Shown here: positions 15,117-23,271 of the stretch, in pieces | How the letters are laid out: each line of letters begins with the position of its first letter | Numbering within the stretch: the stretch's first letter is position 1 | Assembly: GCA_023390245.1 (NCBI GenBank) | Contig: JAEWDF010000050.1 | Location: forward strand, 1-35,349 | Origin: Pseudomonadota bacterium | GTDB taxonomy: Bacteria > Pseudomonadota > Alphaproteobacteria > Caulobacterales > Caulobacteraceae | Direction of reading: 5' to 3' | Length of the DNA stretch: 35,349 nucleotides | Position numbers and translations under genes: made by a program | The notes under the pieces: model-generated | Seen by the model: the letters and a program-made list of their open reading frames with translations, nothing else | What the model was told of the DNA's origin: nothing | Databases searched by the model: none

Positions 15117-16514
15117 ATGACACGCGCGCGCGCTTTCGTCGCCTTCATCGCAGCAGCCTGGCTGGCCCTGGCTCCGCCGTCGCCCGCGAGCGCCGCTGAG
15201 GTCCTGCCGCGACGAATGGCGTTCGGCGTGACCGTCGAGCCGCACCAGGGCGGGGGGCTTATCGTCCGGTCGGTCGTCGAACGGCTCACGGCGGATGCGG
15301 CGGGCGTCCAGGCCGGCGACGTGATCCTTTCCGTGGATGGCGCGGACACGGACGCGCCCGAGGACCTGCTGCGCATCGCCGCGGAGAAAAGGAGCGGCGA
15401 CCGGCTGCGCCTCTCGGTGCGTCGCGGCGGCGAGCACAGGCTCCTAGACGCCGTCGCGCGGGAACGTCCCGTGGAACACTATGATCGCGCGACGGTCACG
15501 CTGGGAGCGGCGCCGTTCCAGGGCGGCCTGCTCAGAAGCCTGTTCGTCCGGCCGGACGGTTGGCGCGATGGTCCGGTGGTCTTCCTGTTGCAGGGCCACC
15601 CGTGCGTCACCGTCGAGGCGCCGGATTCCCGGGACCCCGCTCACGCCCTCATCCAGAACCTGGCCGACCGGGGCCTGGCGGTCTACCGGATCGAGAAGCG
15701 CGGCGTGGGGGACAGCCGGGGCGGTTCCTCCTGCGAGTCCGGCGACTTCGATGTCGAGGTGGCGACATTCGCCGCCGGGTGGCGCGATCTCACGCAGGAG
15801 CGCGATATCGCGCCCGGCCGCGTGTTCCTGTTCGGGCATTCCATGGGCGGCTCCGTCGCGCCGTTGATCGCCGCGGGACAGGCCGAAAATCCGCCCGGCG
15901 GGGTCATCGTCTACGGCACCCTGGCGCGCAACGTGCGGGATTACCTCTTCGATCTCCTGAGATTGCAGGACTTCCTGATGACCGGCGCCGATCCGGTGGA
16001 ATCCAATCGGCTAGCCGAGGCCAATCGCGTCTCGCTTGACCAGGTCATCCTCGGCCAGGACAGCCTGGCGACGATCGCCGGTCGCGATCCAGGGGCGCGG
16101 GACCTGCTGAGCCAGCATCTTCAATGGGATGGCGCGGACGGCATCCTGGGGCACGATGTATCGTTCTGGCGAACCCTGGCGCGCCAGGACCTCATCGCCG
16201 CCTGGCGCGACACGCGCAGTCCCGTCCTGTCCCTCTATGGGGCTTCGGACTTCACGGCGCTGAACGACGAGGACGCGGTGCTGATCGCCGATATCGTGAA
16301 CCATTATCGGCCCGGGACGGCGCGGATGGAGGAGATCGCCAATGCGGATCACCTGATGTCCGGGGCGCCCGGACGGGAGCAGGCGCGAGGAAGCCCCGAC
16401 GCCAATGGCCCGATGCTGGGCCTGAGTCCGCCGCGGCCGCTGCACCCGCAAATCCCGAAGTTGGTCGGAGACTGGATCATGGCTTTGGAGGCTCTGGCCG
16501 TTCCGGAATCCTAG
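15117..16514 (+). CDS. Exported PDZ-domain alpha/beta hydrolase
   Basis: A 465-residue secreted protein. It has a Sec signal peptide (RAFVAFIAAAWLALAPPSPASA, about 1-26). Next comes a PDZ-like domain at about 32-115 (FGVTVEPHQGGGLIVRSVVERLTADAAGVQAGDVILSVDGADTDAPEDLLR), as in HtrA or CtpA proteases. From about 130 on there is an alpha/beta-hydrolase domain with PVVFLLQGHPC (oxyanion region), RGVGDSRGG, and the nucleophile elbow FGHSMGGSVAP; the acid and histidine are likely in SLYGASDFTALN and NADHLM. A PDZ fused to this hydrolase suggests binding of peptide or lipid termini in the periplasm. The substrate is unknown. The start at 15117 is chosen because it begins the signal peptide. Confidence 0.85.
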   Translation: MTRARAFVAFIAAAWLALAPPSPASAAEVLPRRMAFGVTVEPHQGGGLIVRSVVERLTADAAGVQAGDVILSVDGADTDAPEDLLRIAAEKRSGDRLRLSVRRGGEHRLLDAVARERPVEHYDRATVTLGAAPFQGGLLRSLFVRPDGWRDGPVVFLLQGHPCVTVEAPDSRDPAHALIQNLADRGLAVYRIEKRGVGDSRGGSSCESGDFDVEVATFAAGWRDLTQERDIAPGRVFLFGHSMGGSVAPLIAAGQAENPPGGVIVYGTLARNVRDYLFDLLRLQDFLMTGADPVESNRLAEANRVSLDQVILGQDSLATIAGRDPGARDLLSQHLQWDGADGILGHDVSFWRTLARQDLIAAWRDTRSPVLSLYGASDFTALNDEDAVLIADIVNHYRPGTARMEEIANADHLMSGAPGREQARGSPDANGPMLGLSPPRPLHPQIPKLVGDWIMALEALAVPES

Positions 16515-16532
16515 GCGGCGGTCCGTCGCCGA

Positions 16533-16892
16533 TCAGGAAGGATCAGACTGTGTCGACCGTTCCAGCCAACGTCTCGCCTGCGCAACGATGGCGTCGACGT
16601 CGCGGCGCAACGCCGGCGTTCCGCCGGTCCAGGCGACTTGGCCAGACCTAGAGATGTGAACCACGCCCGGCGAAAGTCCGAAGCGGATGTACCATCCTCC
16701 CCCTCCGCAGGGGTCCGGATAGGCGCGCATCCTGGATGTCAGGCGGCTCATGATGGCCATGACGACGAGAGGCTGGGTCAGCACCTCGTCCATCGCCATG
16801 GTCGTCTCCACCGTATCCACGCCAGGGACGCCCTTGGCGATGGAAGGCTCCGGCTTATGGAGGGTCCAGGAGGAACGCGGCACCGTCACCAC
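16533..16892 (-). CDS. Unknown protein coupled to the MarR gene
   Basis: A 119-residue frame whose GTG start at 16892 (or 16889) overlaps the stop of the MarR-type gene (GTGGTGA), a classic coupling arrangement. It has an N-terminal VPRSSWTLHKPEPSIAKGVPGVDTVETTMAMDEVLTQPLVVMAIMSRL and an aromatic region GGGGWYIRFGLSPGVVHISRSGQVAWTGG, ending with a helix (RDVDAIVAQARRWLERS). It was not matched to a family. An internal ATG at 16799 is a possible start. Its stop lies 18 bases from the convergent hydrolase end, so little space is wasted, which supports it. Confidence 0.55.
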   Translation of the reverse strand: MVTVPRSSWTLHKPEPSIAKGVPGVDTVETTMAMDEVLTQPLVVMAIMSRLTSRMRAYPDPCGGGGWYIRFGLSPGVVHISRSGQVAWTGGTPALRRDVDAIVAQARRWLERSTQSDPS

Positions 16893-17236
16893 CCCGCGGC
16901 GATCGGCGTGGATCGCATGATGTGCAAGTCGATCCTCTCCCTGAGGGCCGTTCCGGCCTCGGTGAGGCGCAGGGATTTGAGTTTCCCGGCGCGTTCCGTG
17001 CGGATCAGGGCCGCATTGTCCGGAGGGACGCCGTCCCTTTCCCGCATGAGGAAATCGACCGATCTCGATGCGCCGGCCTGGGACAGGCCCGAGATATGGC
17101 GCAACTCGGATATGCACAGGCCTTCGTTCTCGCAGATGTAGAGAAATGCGACGATATGCTGAAGGTTGGATATGCCGGCCTTGTTTCGAAACGTCTCAAG
17201 GATGGAAAGAGCGCTGCTCCTGTGCCGGAAGGACAT
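16886..17236 (-). CDS. MarR-type winged-helix regulator
   Basis: A 116-residue cytoplasmic regulator with a short MarR-like fold: LETFRNKAGISNLQHIVAFLYICENEGLCISELRHISGLSQAGASRSVDFLMRERDG (recognition helix in SQAGASRSVDFL), then LIRTERAGKLKSLRLTEAGTALRERIDLHI (wing and dimerisation helix). Start is the ATG at 17236. It is divergent from the small gene at 17374, and an imperfect inverted repeat (ATCAC 17253-17257, GTGAT 17274-17278) lies between them. It is coupled downstream to the unknown protein at 16533. Confidence 0.8.
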   Translation of the reverse strand: MSFRHRSSALSILETFRNKAGISNLQHIVAFLYICENEGLCISELRHISGLSQAGASRSVDFLMRERDGVPPDNAALIRTERAGKLKSLRLTEAGTALRERIDLHIMRSTPIAAGW

Positions 17237-17373
17237 CAACTACATCTCAAACATCACAATATGCGATCCTGTAGTGATTGTTTTCGCAACTGGGGTTGAT
17301 GGATTTTGCCAATTGCAGAACTGAAACCACGTCACGCTGCATGCATCAGTCAGATGGCTTATGAATTCCGGCC

Positions 17374-17604
17374 ATGATGAAGTTCAAAGCGATAATAGAG
17401 ATCGATATAGATGTGGCGGACTATCTGGAGGCCGCCAACATGCAGATTTCCTTGCAAAAATTTCTAGAAGTCATCCAGGTTGAGCATGACCGATCATCCC
17501 TGCGTCTCGTCAGGCGGAGGACTCCCAGGGGCGCGAAGGCAAATGGCGCGAACAAGGGTCCACATACGGGAAAGCTCAATAGATATCTTGATACAGATTT
17601 GTAG
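17374..17604 (+). CDS. Small hypothetical protein (76 aa)
   Basis: A 76-residue protein with an acidic beta/alpha N-terminal half (FKAIIEIDIDVADYLEAANMQISLQKFLEVIQVEHDRSSLRLVRRRTPRG) and a basic, glycine/asparagine-rich tail. Codon use is less GC-rich than in neighbours. Two ATGs (17374, 17377) are possible and no strong ribosome site is seen. No family recognised. It is divergent from the MarR gene, which may control it. Confidence 0.5.
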   Translation: MMKFKAIIEIDIDVADYLEAANMQISLQKFLEVIQVEHDRSSLRLVRRRTPRGAKANGANKGPHTGKLNRYLDTDL

Positions 17605-17613
17605 CAAACGAGA

Positions 17614-17625
17614 TACTTTAAAGTA
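17614..17625. promoter_or_regulatory. 12-base perfect palindrome upstream of the TonB receptor
   Basis: TACTTTAAAGTA is a perfect palindrome inside the AT-rich 17605-17827 leader, about 200 bases before the receptor start. A candidate operator; no regulator is assigned. Confidence 0.35.
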
Positions 17626-17774
17626 ACATACTAGTTTTGGTTTAAATGGGCTCGTTTCCAGAATTGAAAATAAGTAATTTGTTGAAACAATGAGACATGC
17701 TTACGTGAAAGCGATGTGTGTGTCGTTTATAAGTCTTCGCAGCTAGTTCAAGGTTCTCTAATCGAAGCCCATCG

Positions 17775-17791
17775 CGCCATTCGAATTGGCG
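17775..17791. promoter_or_regulatory. Near-perfect inverted repeat in the TonB receptor leader
   Basis: CGCCATTCGAATTGGCG is a palindrome around TTCGAA with one unpaired T, ending 36 bases before the GTG start at 17828. It may be an operator or a 5' leader hairpin. Confidence 0.35.
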
Positions 17792-17827
17792 AGATTACGT
17801 CCTGAACGGGATTATTGGAGGGCTATA

Positions 17828-20800
17828 GTGAAACAATCTTGCAAAACTGTGTTGCTTCTGACCACGGCGCTGGCGGGGGCCGGAGCGCTGTGCGCTGCGC
17901 CCGTCGCCGCCCTGGCGCAGTCGCAGCCGCAACCGCAGCGTCAGACCAGCGCCGCCCAGGCGGACGAGGATACGACGACGACGATCGACGAGGTCGTGGT
18001 GACCGGCAGTCGCATCCGTCGCGGCAAGGAATTCACCAGCGACCAGCCCATCCAAGTCGTCACGGCGGAGACCCTGAGCCAACGCGGCGTGCCCGACGTG
18101 GCCGCCGGCCTGCAGGGCGCGTCGGTGGCCGCCGCCTCCTATCAGTTCAACGACCAGTGGACCGGCTATGTGACGCCCGGTGGCGGCGGCACCCAAACTC
18201 TGTCCCTGCGGGGCCTCGGCGAGCAGCGGACGCTAATCCTGCTCAACGGTCGCCGCGCGGGACCGGCCGGCACGCGAGGCCAGGTGCAGGCGTTCGACCT
18301 GAACGTTATCCCGCAGTCGCAGGTCGAGCGGTTCGAAATCCTGAAGGATGGCGCCTCGTCCATCTACGGCTCTGACGCCGTGGCGGGCGTGGTCAACGTC
18401 ATCACGCGACGAGATGTCGACGGCGGGTCCTTCAACGTCTTCGCCTCGCAGCCGTTCGAGGGCGGCGGCGAGCAGTATCGGTTCGACGCCGGCTGGGGCC
18501 GCACCTTCGACCGTGGCTATTTCAACGCTGCGGCCGAGTACTACGACGCCAAAATCCTGCGGCAGATGGATCGTGATTACACCGCCTGCGCGGCCGACTT
18601 CGTCTTCGATCCTCAGACCGGCGATCGGCTGGACTATGTCGATCCGCGGACGGGCGACTACAAGTGCTACAACCTGCCGAATGGCTACATGATCACCAGC
18701 ATCGGCAATTTCGTGCCTGAAAGCCATTATGGAACGACGTACGACTACAACGTTCCCGGGAACAATTCGCCCTTCCCCGGCTATGCTCGAATTTCACGGG
18801 CCGGCTATCCGGGAACCTATCTCTACGCTCCCTATGAATCCGCGATCTTCAACCGCGCGTCGGTCATCAGCCCGGTTCAACGGGGTACGATCAACATAAC
18901 GGCCGGATACAAGATCACTCCGAACATGGAGCTCTATACGGAACTCCTCGCCAACCGCCGGAAGTCGCATCAGATTTCCGCTGCGCAGGTTTTCCAGAGC
19001 TTCGCCCAGGTAAACACCGTGTACGGCGCGCCCAATGTGTTGCCCGCCTCCAACCCCAACAACGTCCTGGGGGTCGATGCGAGAACCGTCGCAGAGTATC
19101 CGTCTGAGAACAATCAAGAAGTTAAGTACTACCGCGCTGTGGTCGGGCTGCGGGGCGCCGTCGACCTGTTCGGTCGGAATTTCGACTACGACATCTACGG
19201 CCAGTCGTCCTACTCCGACGCCGTCTACAATGCCGGCGACCGAATCTACCTCGATCGTTTCGTGGCGTTGAACAGCCCGGACGTGGCCTGCACCAACACG
19301 CCTCTCGGCGGCAATGTGTCGAATTTCAACTGCGCGGACCTGCCGGACGGAATCCCGTGGATGTCCGATCGTGTCCTGGCGGGGAATTTCACGCAGCAGG
19401 AGCGCGACTTCCTGTTCTTCCGGGAAGAGGGCACGACGACCTATGAGCACAGTTACATCGAAGGCATCCTGAACACGGATCATCTATTCAGCCTGCCGGC
19501 CGGTCCGGTCGGGGCGGCGGTCGGCTTCCAGGTGCGGCACGAGGCGATCGACGACACGCCGGGCGAGCAGGCGCGGCTGCGCAACGTCGCCCTGTTCTCG
19601 AGCGCGGGACGCACCAAGGGCGACGACGATATCCGCGAAGTCTTCGCCGAATTCCAGGTTCCGGTATTCGACGCCGTGCCCGTGATCGGATCGCTCGACA
19701 TCAACCTGTCAGGGCGGATCTCGGACTACGAGAGCTATGGCACGAACGACACCTACAAGGTTTCGGCCAACTGGACCTTGACGCCCGAGTGGCGCCTGCG
19801 CGCCAGCGTCGGCACCTCGTTCCGCGCCCCGGCCCTGTACGAACTCTATCTGGGCAATCAGACCGGATATGGCGCCCAGTCCAGCGTCGATCCCTGCATC
19901 GACTACGACAACTCGGGCGTAAGCTCCGACGTTGCTGCCGCCTGCGCCGCCCTGGGCATTCCGGGCGACTATCTGGCCGTGAGCGCCTCGAGCGCGACGA
20001 TCTTCACTAACGGCGGCAAGGGGCTGCTGAGGGCGGAGACGGCGGACACCCAGAACTTCGGCGTCATCTGGACGCCGCGGTTCGCGCGGTTGAACGTCGC
20101 GGTTGACTACTTCGACACCCAGATCAACGATGAGGTCGACCAGTTCGGCTCCTACAACATCATCGAACAGTGCCTGCTGGGTAAGGACGAATTCTGCGGG
20201 CTGTTCGACCGCGATCCGGTCAGCCACGCCATCCGGACGGTCAACAATTCCTACGTCAACATCGCGCAGCAGAACGCCCGAGGAATCGACCTAACCATCA
20301 ACTACATGCGGAACGTCGGCGGTGGTGTCTTCAACGTCGCCACGCAGAACAGCTGGATGCTGGAAGACCACACCGTCCTGCTGGGCGGCGTGGAAGAAGA
20401 CTACCTGGGCACGACCTTCGGGACCAAGGGGCCCCAGTACGCCGGCAATATCGACCTGACCTTCGTCAAGGGCGGCTGGACCTGGTATTATGGGGTCTCC
20501 GCCATCGGACGCGGTTCGGATCTCAGCCAGCCGGGCGTCTACGGGGTCGAGCCTTGGACCCGTTACGCCGACTTCGCGAATGGCATCGATTCCGACGATT
20601 GCAGCCTGGTCAACAGCTACTGCGTCGGGAACAAGTTCTACACCGAGTTCAGCACCTACCACTCGGCGTCGTTGACCTATGAGGTGAACGACTGGAACTT
20701 CCAGGTCGGGATCAACAATCTCTTCGATGAGAATCCGCCGTTCCAATCGACCGGCGCGTTCCTGACGGGGTCCGCGACCCTGACGGGCTACGACATGCGG

Positions 20801-20839
20801 GGCCGTCGCGGCTTCGTGCGGGTCGGCCGGACCTTCTAG
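17828..20839 (+). CDS. TonB-dependent outer membrane receptor
   Basis: A 1003-residue outer membrane receptor that would import a TonB/ExbB-powered ligand. It has a signal peptide (VLLLTTALAGAGALCAAPVAALA, up to about residue 30) and a TonB-box region (TTIDEVVVTGSRI). The plug domain (about 55-185) includes IQVVTAETLSQRGVPDVAAGL, LSLRGLGEQRTLILLNGRR and ERFEILKDGASSIYGSDAVAGVVNVITRR. A large beta-barrel follows with many Tyr-rich strands and ends in the expected aromatic residue (RVGRTF). Barrel cysteine pairs occur in loops. The ligand is not evident; it is of the type common in Caulobacterales for glycans, peptides or siderophores. The GTG start at 17828 has GGAGGG five bases upstream and begins directly at the signal peptide. 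Confidence 0.93.
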   Translation: MKQSCKTVLLLTTALAGAGALCAAPVAALAQSQPQPQRQTSAAQADEDTTTTIDEVVVTGSRIRRGKEFTSDQPIQVVTAETLSQRGVPDVAAGLQGASVAAASYQFNDQWTGYVTPGGGGTQTLSLRGLGEQRTLILLNGRRAGPAGTRGQVQAFDLNVIPQSQVERFEILKDGASSIYGSDAVAGVVNVITRRDVDGGSFNVFASQPFEGGGEQYRFDAGWGRTFDRGYFNAAAEYYDAKILRQMDRDYTACAADFVFDPQTGDRLDYVDPRTGDYKCYNLPNGYMITSIGNFVPESHYGTTYDYNVPGNNSPFPGYARISRAGYPGTYLYAPYESAIFNRASVISPVQRGTINITAGYKITPNMELYTELLANRRKSHQISAAQVFQSFAQVNTVYGAPNVLPASNPNNVLGVDARTVAEYPSENNQEVKYYRAVVGLRGAVDLFGRNFDYDIYGQSSYSDAVYNAGDRIYLDRFVALNSPDVACTNTPLGGNVSNFNCADLPDGIPWMSDRVLAGNFTQQERDFLFFREEGTTTYEHSYIEGILNTDHLFSLPAGPVGAAVGFQVRHEAIDDTPGEQARLRNVALFSSAGRTKGDDDIREVFAEFQVPVFDAVPVIGSLDINLSGRISDYESYGTNDTYKVSANWTLTPEWRLRASVGTSFRAPALYELYLGNQTGYGAQSSVDPCIDYDNSGVSSDVAAACAALGIPGDYLAVSASSATIFTNGGKGLLRAETADTQNFGVIWTPRFARLNVAVDYFDTQINDEVDQFGSYNIIEQCLLGKDEFCGLFDRDPVSHAIRTVNNSYVNIAQQNARGIDLTINYMRNVGGGVFNVATQNSWMLEDHTVLLGGVEEDYLGTTFGTKGPQYAGNIDLTFVKGGWTWYYGVSAIGRGSDLSQPGVYGVEPWTRYADFANGIDSDDCSLVNSYCVGNKFYTEFSTYHSASLTYEVNDWNFQVGINNLFDENPPFQSTGAFLTGSATLTGYDMRGRRGFVRVGRTF

Positions 20840-20861
20840 GTCTCGTCAATGACAACCTTTG

Positions 20862-20889
20862 GGGAGGGGCGGAGATTTCCGCCCCTCCC
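20862..20889 (+). terminator. Strong hairpin terminator after the TonB receptor
   Basis: Arms GGGAGGGGCGGA (20862-20873) and TCCGCCCCTCCC (20878-20889) pair perfectly over 12 bases with a GATT loop, 22 bases after the receptor stop. The T-run is short (TT), but the stem is very GC-rich. Confidence 0.85.
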
Positions 20890-20969
20890 TTCTGCTATTC
20901 CACGCCGGGAGCGCGCACGGCCATGACCGCGGCGTTTCGCGGTCGCGTGACGAGCCAGACGCCGGCGCA

Positions 20970-20990
20970 GGGGCTGTCAGGTTAGCTGCC
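20970..20990. repeat. Vestigial IS6-type end next to the intact element
   Basis: GGGCTGTCAGGTTAGC just outside the intact element closely copies its terminal repeat (GGTGCTGTCAGGTTAA), 29 bases away and in the same orientation. It looks like a leftover end from an earlier insertion or an adjacent deletion event. Confidence 0.45.
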
Positions 20991-20998
20991 GCGGGATG

Positions 20999-21814
20999 GG
21001 TGCTGTCAGGTTAACCGCCGCACGGCGCAATCGTGCCAACTGGCTCCGATCTAGGCGGTCGCCGCCGTCCAAGCGGCCTGCGCTTCCGCGCGGAAGCGGC
21101 GAAGGGTAGGGCGGCTGATCAAGTGTCGCTGGACGTTGAAGGTATTGTAGATCACGGCGTGGGTGGAGAGGAAACGCTGGGCTGAGGCCTGGGATTTGAA
21201 GCCCTGCTGCTGTCGTTCTCGTCGTCGGATCGGCAGGTGGGAGTTCTCGACCCGGTTGTTTTCCCGGAGGCGGCCTGGGCGGTGAACTTGGGTCAGACCG
21301 AGCTCACGAAGCGCCGCGCCGTATGACGCCAAGCCATCGGTCGTGATCCGTTCCGGCTCGACGGGTTGGTTACGCAGCAGGCGGCCCATCAGCTTCAAGG
21401 CCGCCTCTTTGTCCCGCCGGCGCTGGACGACGAGATCGAGCACCTCGCCTTCGTCATCGACCGCACGCCACAGATACATCCGCCGTCCGTCAATCCAGCA
21501 GACCATTTCGTCCAGATGCCAGCGCGGCGAGGGCGCCGGCCGGCGCTTCTTCAGCCGTCTGGCGATCAGCGGTCCGAACTTCTTCGTCCAGCAGCGGATG
21601 GTCTCGTAGCTGACGTCGATTCCGCGCTGGGCCAGCAGTTCCTCGACGTCGCGTAAGCTCAGGATGAAGCGGAAATAGGGCCACACGGCATGGCGGATCA
21701 CCTCCGCCGGAAAGCGGTGGCGCTTGAACGATAGCGGCTTCATGAAAATCGTCCCAGGTCAGCGATTTACGACCATCGTCAGTGGAGACAAGTTAGCATT
21801 AGACTGACAGCACC
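20999..21814 (-). mobile_element. Complete IS6-family insertion sequence (816 bp)
   Basis: Terminal inverted repeats GGTGCTGTCAGGTTAA (20999-21014) and its partner at 21799-21814 match at 14 of 16 bases and frame a single transposase gene on the minus strand. The size and organisation are those of IS6/IS26-family elements. The 8-base flanks (gcgggatg and gccattcc) do not match, so no target duplication survives; cointegration or a later deletion would explain this. Confidence 0.85.
21051..21743 (-). CDS. IS6 family transposase
   Basis: A 230-residue DDE transposase of the IS6/IS26 family. The N-terminal helix-turn-helix includes RFPAEVIRHAVWPYFRFILSLRDVEELLAQRGIDVSYETIRCWTKKFGP. Catalytic-type acids are D78 (WHLDEM), D136 (ITTDGLASY) and a Glu in the NNRVENSHLPIRRRERQQQGFKS block. 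Length is normal and the frame is uninterrupted, so the element may be active. Two related, defective copies lie at 33705-33979 and 33999-34609. Confidence 0.93.
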   Translation of the reverse strand: MKPLSFKRHRFPAEVIRHAVWPYFRFILSLRDVEELLAQRGIDVSYETIRCWTKKFGPLIARRLKKRRPAPSPRWHLDEMVCWIDGRRMYLWRAVDDEGEVLDLVVQRRRDKEAALKLMGRLLRNQPVEPERITTDGLASYGAALRELGLTQVHRPGRLRENNRVENSHLPIRRRERQQQGFKSQASAQRFLSTHAVIYNTFNVQRHLISRPTLRRFRAEAQAAWTAATA

Positions 21815-21963
21815 GCCATTCCCTTAAAAAGGTAGTAAAAACAGTCACATGTGCGCCGCCTTGGGTGGCGTGTGTGACGGTTTGTGTGACGCAGGGAGCC
21901 CGCGTCCGATAACGGCGGTCAGTTCGTCAGGACAATCGCCAGAGGTTGTCGTATCGAAGCTCC

Positions 21964-22672
21964 ATGCGCGAAGAGATCATTCGGGAGATTCGCCGACTTG
22001 CTGCGGCGAATGACGGCAAAGCACCGGGGCAAAAACTGTTCGCCCGCGAAACGGGCATACTGGAGCATCATTGGCGCGGGAACTTTTGGGCGCGATGGAG
22101 CGATGCGCTCGCCGAGGCGGGATATCAGCCCAATGAGTGGAATGGCCGACTGAATACCCAATCTGTCATGGACAGTGTCATCAAGGTTTGCCGCCACCTA
22201 GGCCGCGTGCCGACACGCGATGAGATCGACCTATATCGTAAGACTGATCCCTCGGTTCCGAGATCGGCGGCAATAGCCCGGCACCTCGGAGGGAGGGCTG
22301 AAATGATTGAAGCCCTTCGGTCCCATGCGGCCAATGACCCGGCGCTCGCTGATATCAGCGCCTTGCTTCCGGCTACTTCAAACTGCCAGGACGACTTTGA
22401 ACGCCGCCCGTGCCGTCGAAGGGTTCGTTTATCTGATCAAATCCGGCGACTTCTACAAAATCGGTCGCAGCGATGACATCGAGCGGCGAGTGAAGGAAAT
22501 CCGGGTCGCTTTGCCGGACAAGGCGACTCTGGTGCATACGATCCGCACAGATGACCCCGCTGGGATCGAAGCCTACTGGCATCGCCGGTTCGCTGATCGA
22601 CGCGCCAATGGTGAGTGGTTCAAGCTCACGTCCTTGGACGTGTCGGTATTCCGGAAGCGGAAGTTTCAATGA
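21964..22672 (+). pseudogene. GIY-YIG nuclease with homing-endonuclease-type repeats, frameshifted
   Basis: The first part (from ATG 21964; a TTG at 21946 is also possible) reads to about 22400. It shows two repeats of the homing-endonuclease-associated type (EIIREIRRLAAANDGKAPGQKLFARETGI ... WARWSDALAEAGYQPNEWN, then VCRHLGRVPTRDEIDLYRK ... ALRSHA). The next frame carries AVEGFVYLIKSGDFYKIGRSDDIERRVKEIRVALPDKATLVHTIRTDDPAGIEAYWHRRFADRRANGEWFKL, a T5orf172/Mug113-type GIY-YIG domain with the conserved Tyr, Arg and Glu. Intact relatives have both parts in one chain. A +1 shift near 22370-22425 (for example the T in CCCGTGCC) breaks it. A two-product reading or a sequencing error cannot be excluded. 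Confidence 0.75.
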
Positions 22673-22746
22673 TCCTCCCGTCGCCTATCATCGTAGCCAT
22701 AATCACTGCGGGAGCTGGCCTCATAGCTTCTGCACTCACCTTCTGT

Positions 22747-23099
22747 GCCGTTCGAAATCACAGAGCCCGCGCGTGACGCGATCGCCGCCTGGTTAAAGGT
22801 CCGTGGTCAGTGCGAAGAGGACTGGCTGTTCCCGAGCCGCAGCCGGCCGGGGCACCACATTGGCACCCGACAGTACGCCCGGCTCGTCGATCAGTGGGTT
22901 CGGATGATCGACTTGGAGCCACAAGGTTACGGCACTCACAGCCTGCATCGCACCAAGGTCTCCCTCATCTACAAGAAGACCGGCAACCTACGCCGCATGC
23001 CAGTTGCTGCTGGGCCACAGGAAGCTGGAGAGCACCGTCAGATACCTTGGTATCGAGGTGGACGATGCCCTGGAGATGTCAGAGCAGATCGATCTGTGA
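22747..23099 (+). pseudogene. Tyrosine recombinase (integrase) C-terminal fragment, frameshifted
   Basis: Begins abruptly inside the catalytic domain at VPFEITEPARDAIAAWL and runs through DWLFPSRSRPGHHIGTRQYARLVDQWV and GYGTHSLHRTKVSLIYKKTGNLR. At about 22992 the frame moves by one base and continues as ACQLLLGHRKLESTVRYLGIEVDDALEMSEQIDL to a TGA at 23097-23099. The second His (LLGHRK) and the Tyr nucleophile (VRYLGIEVDDA) are in the second frame. The HxxR box reads HSLH, so the second catalytic Arg appears lost. With no N-terminal half, this is a dead remnant, probably of the element that brought the neighbouring GIY-YIG gene. Confidence 0.8.
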
Positions 23100-23271
23100 G
23101 TCACGACTGGACCCGCGCGGCCCCGGTCATCGCGGTTGCGGCGATCTTCCGGCCCGGAAGCGCATGTCAAAGCCGCGGTATCCCGTGTTCATCCACGGCG
23201 CTTAATTGCCGAGACTGAGCACGAGACGACCATTGGCGTGACGTAATAAGATCTGAATCCAGGTCGACCCG

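Noticed and set aside
16514..16532. GC-rich hairpin between the convergent hydrolase and unknown gene as a bidirectional terminator
   Set aside because: The arms match at only 6 of 7 bases and no T-run follows on either strand.
22669..22776. A 35-residue frame with a membrane-like segment (IVAIITAGAGLIASALTF) overlapping the GIY-YIG stop by ATGA
   Set aside because: It runs out of frame into the integrase remnant, has no ribosome site of its own and spans what looks like a recombination junction; probably chance.
21815..23271. A CRISPR array or defence island in the mobile region
   Set aside because: No regularly spaced repeats and no defence gene; only a GIY-YIG remnant and an integrase fragment were found.
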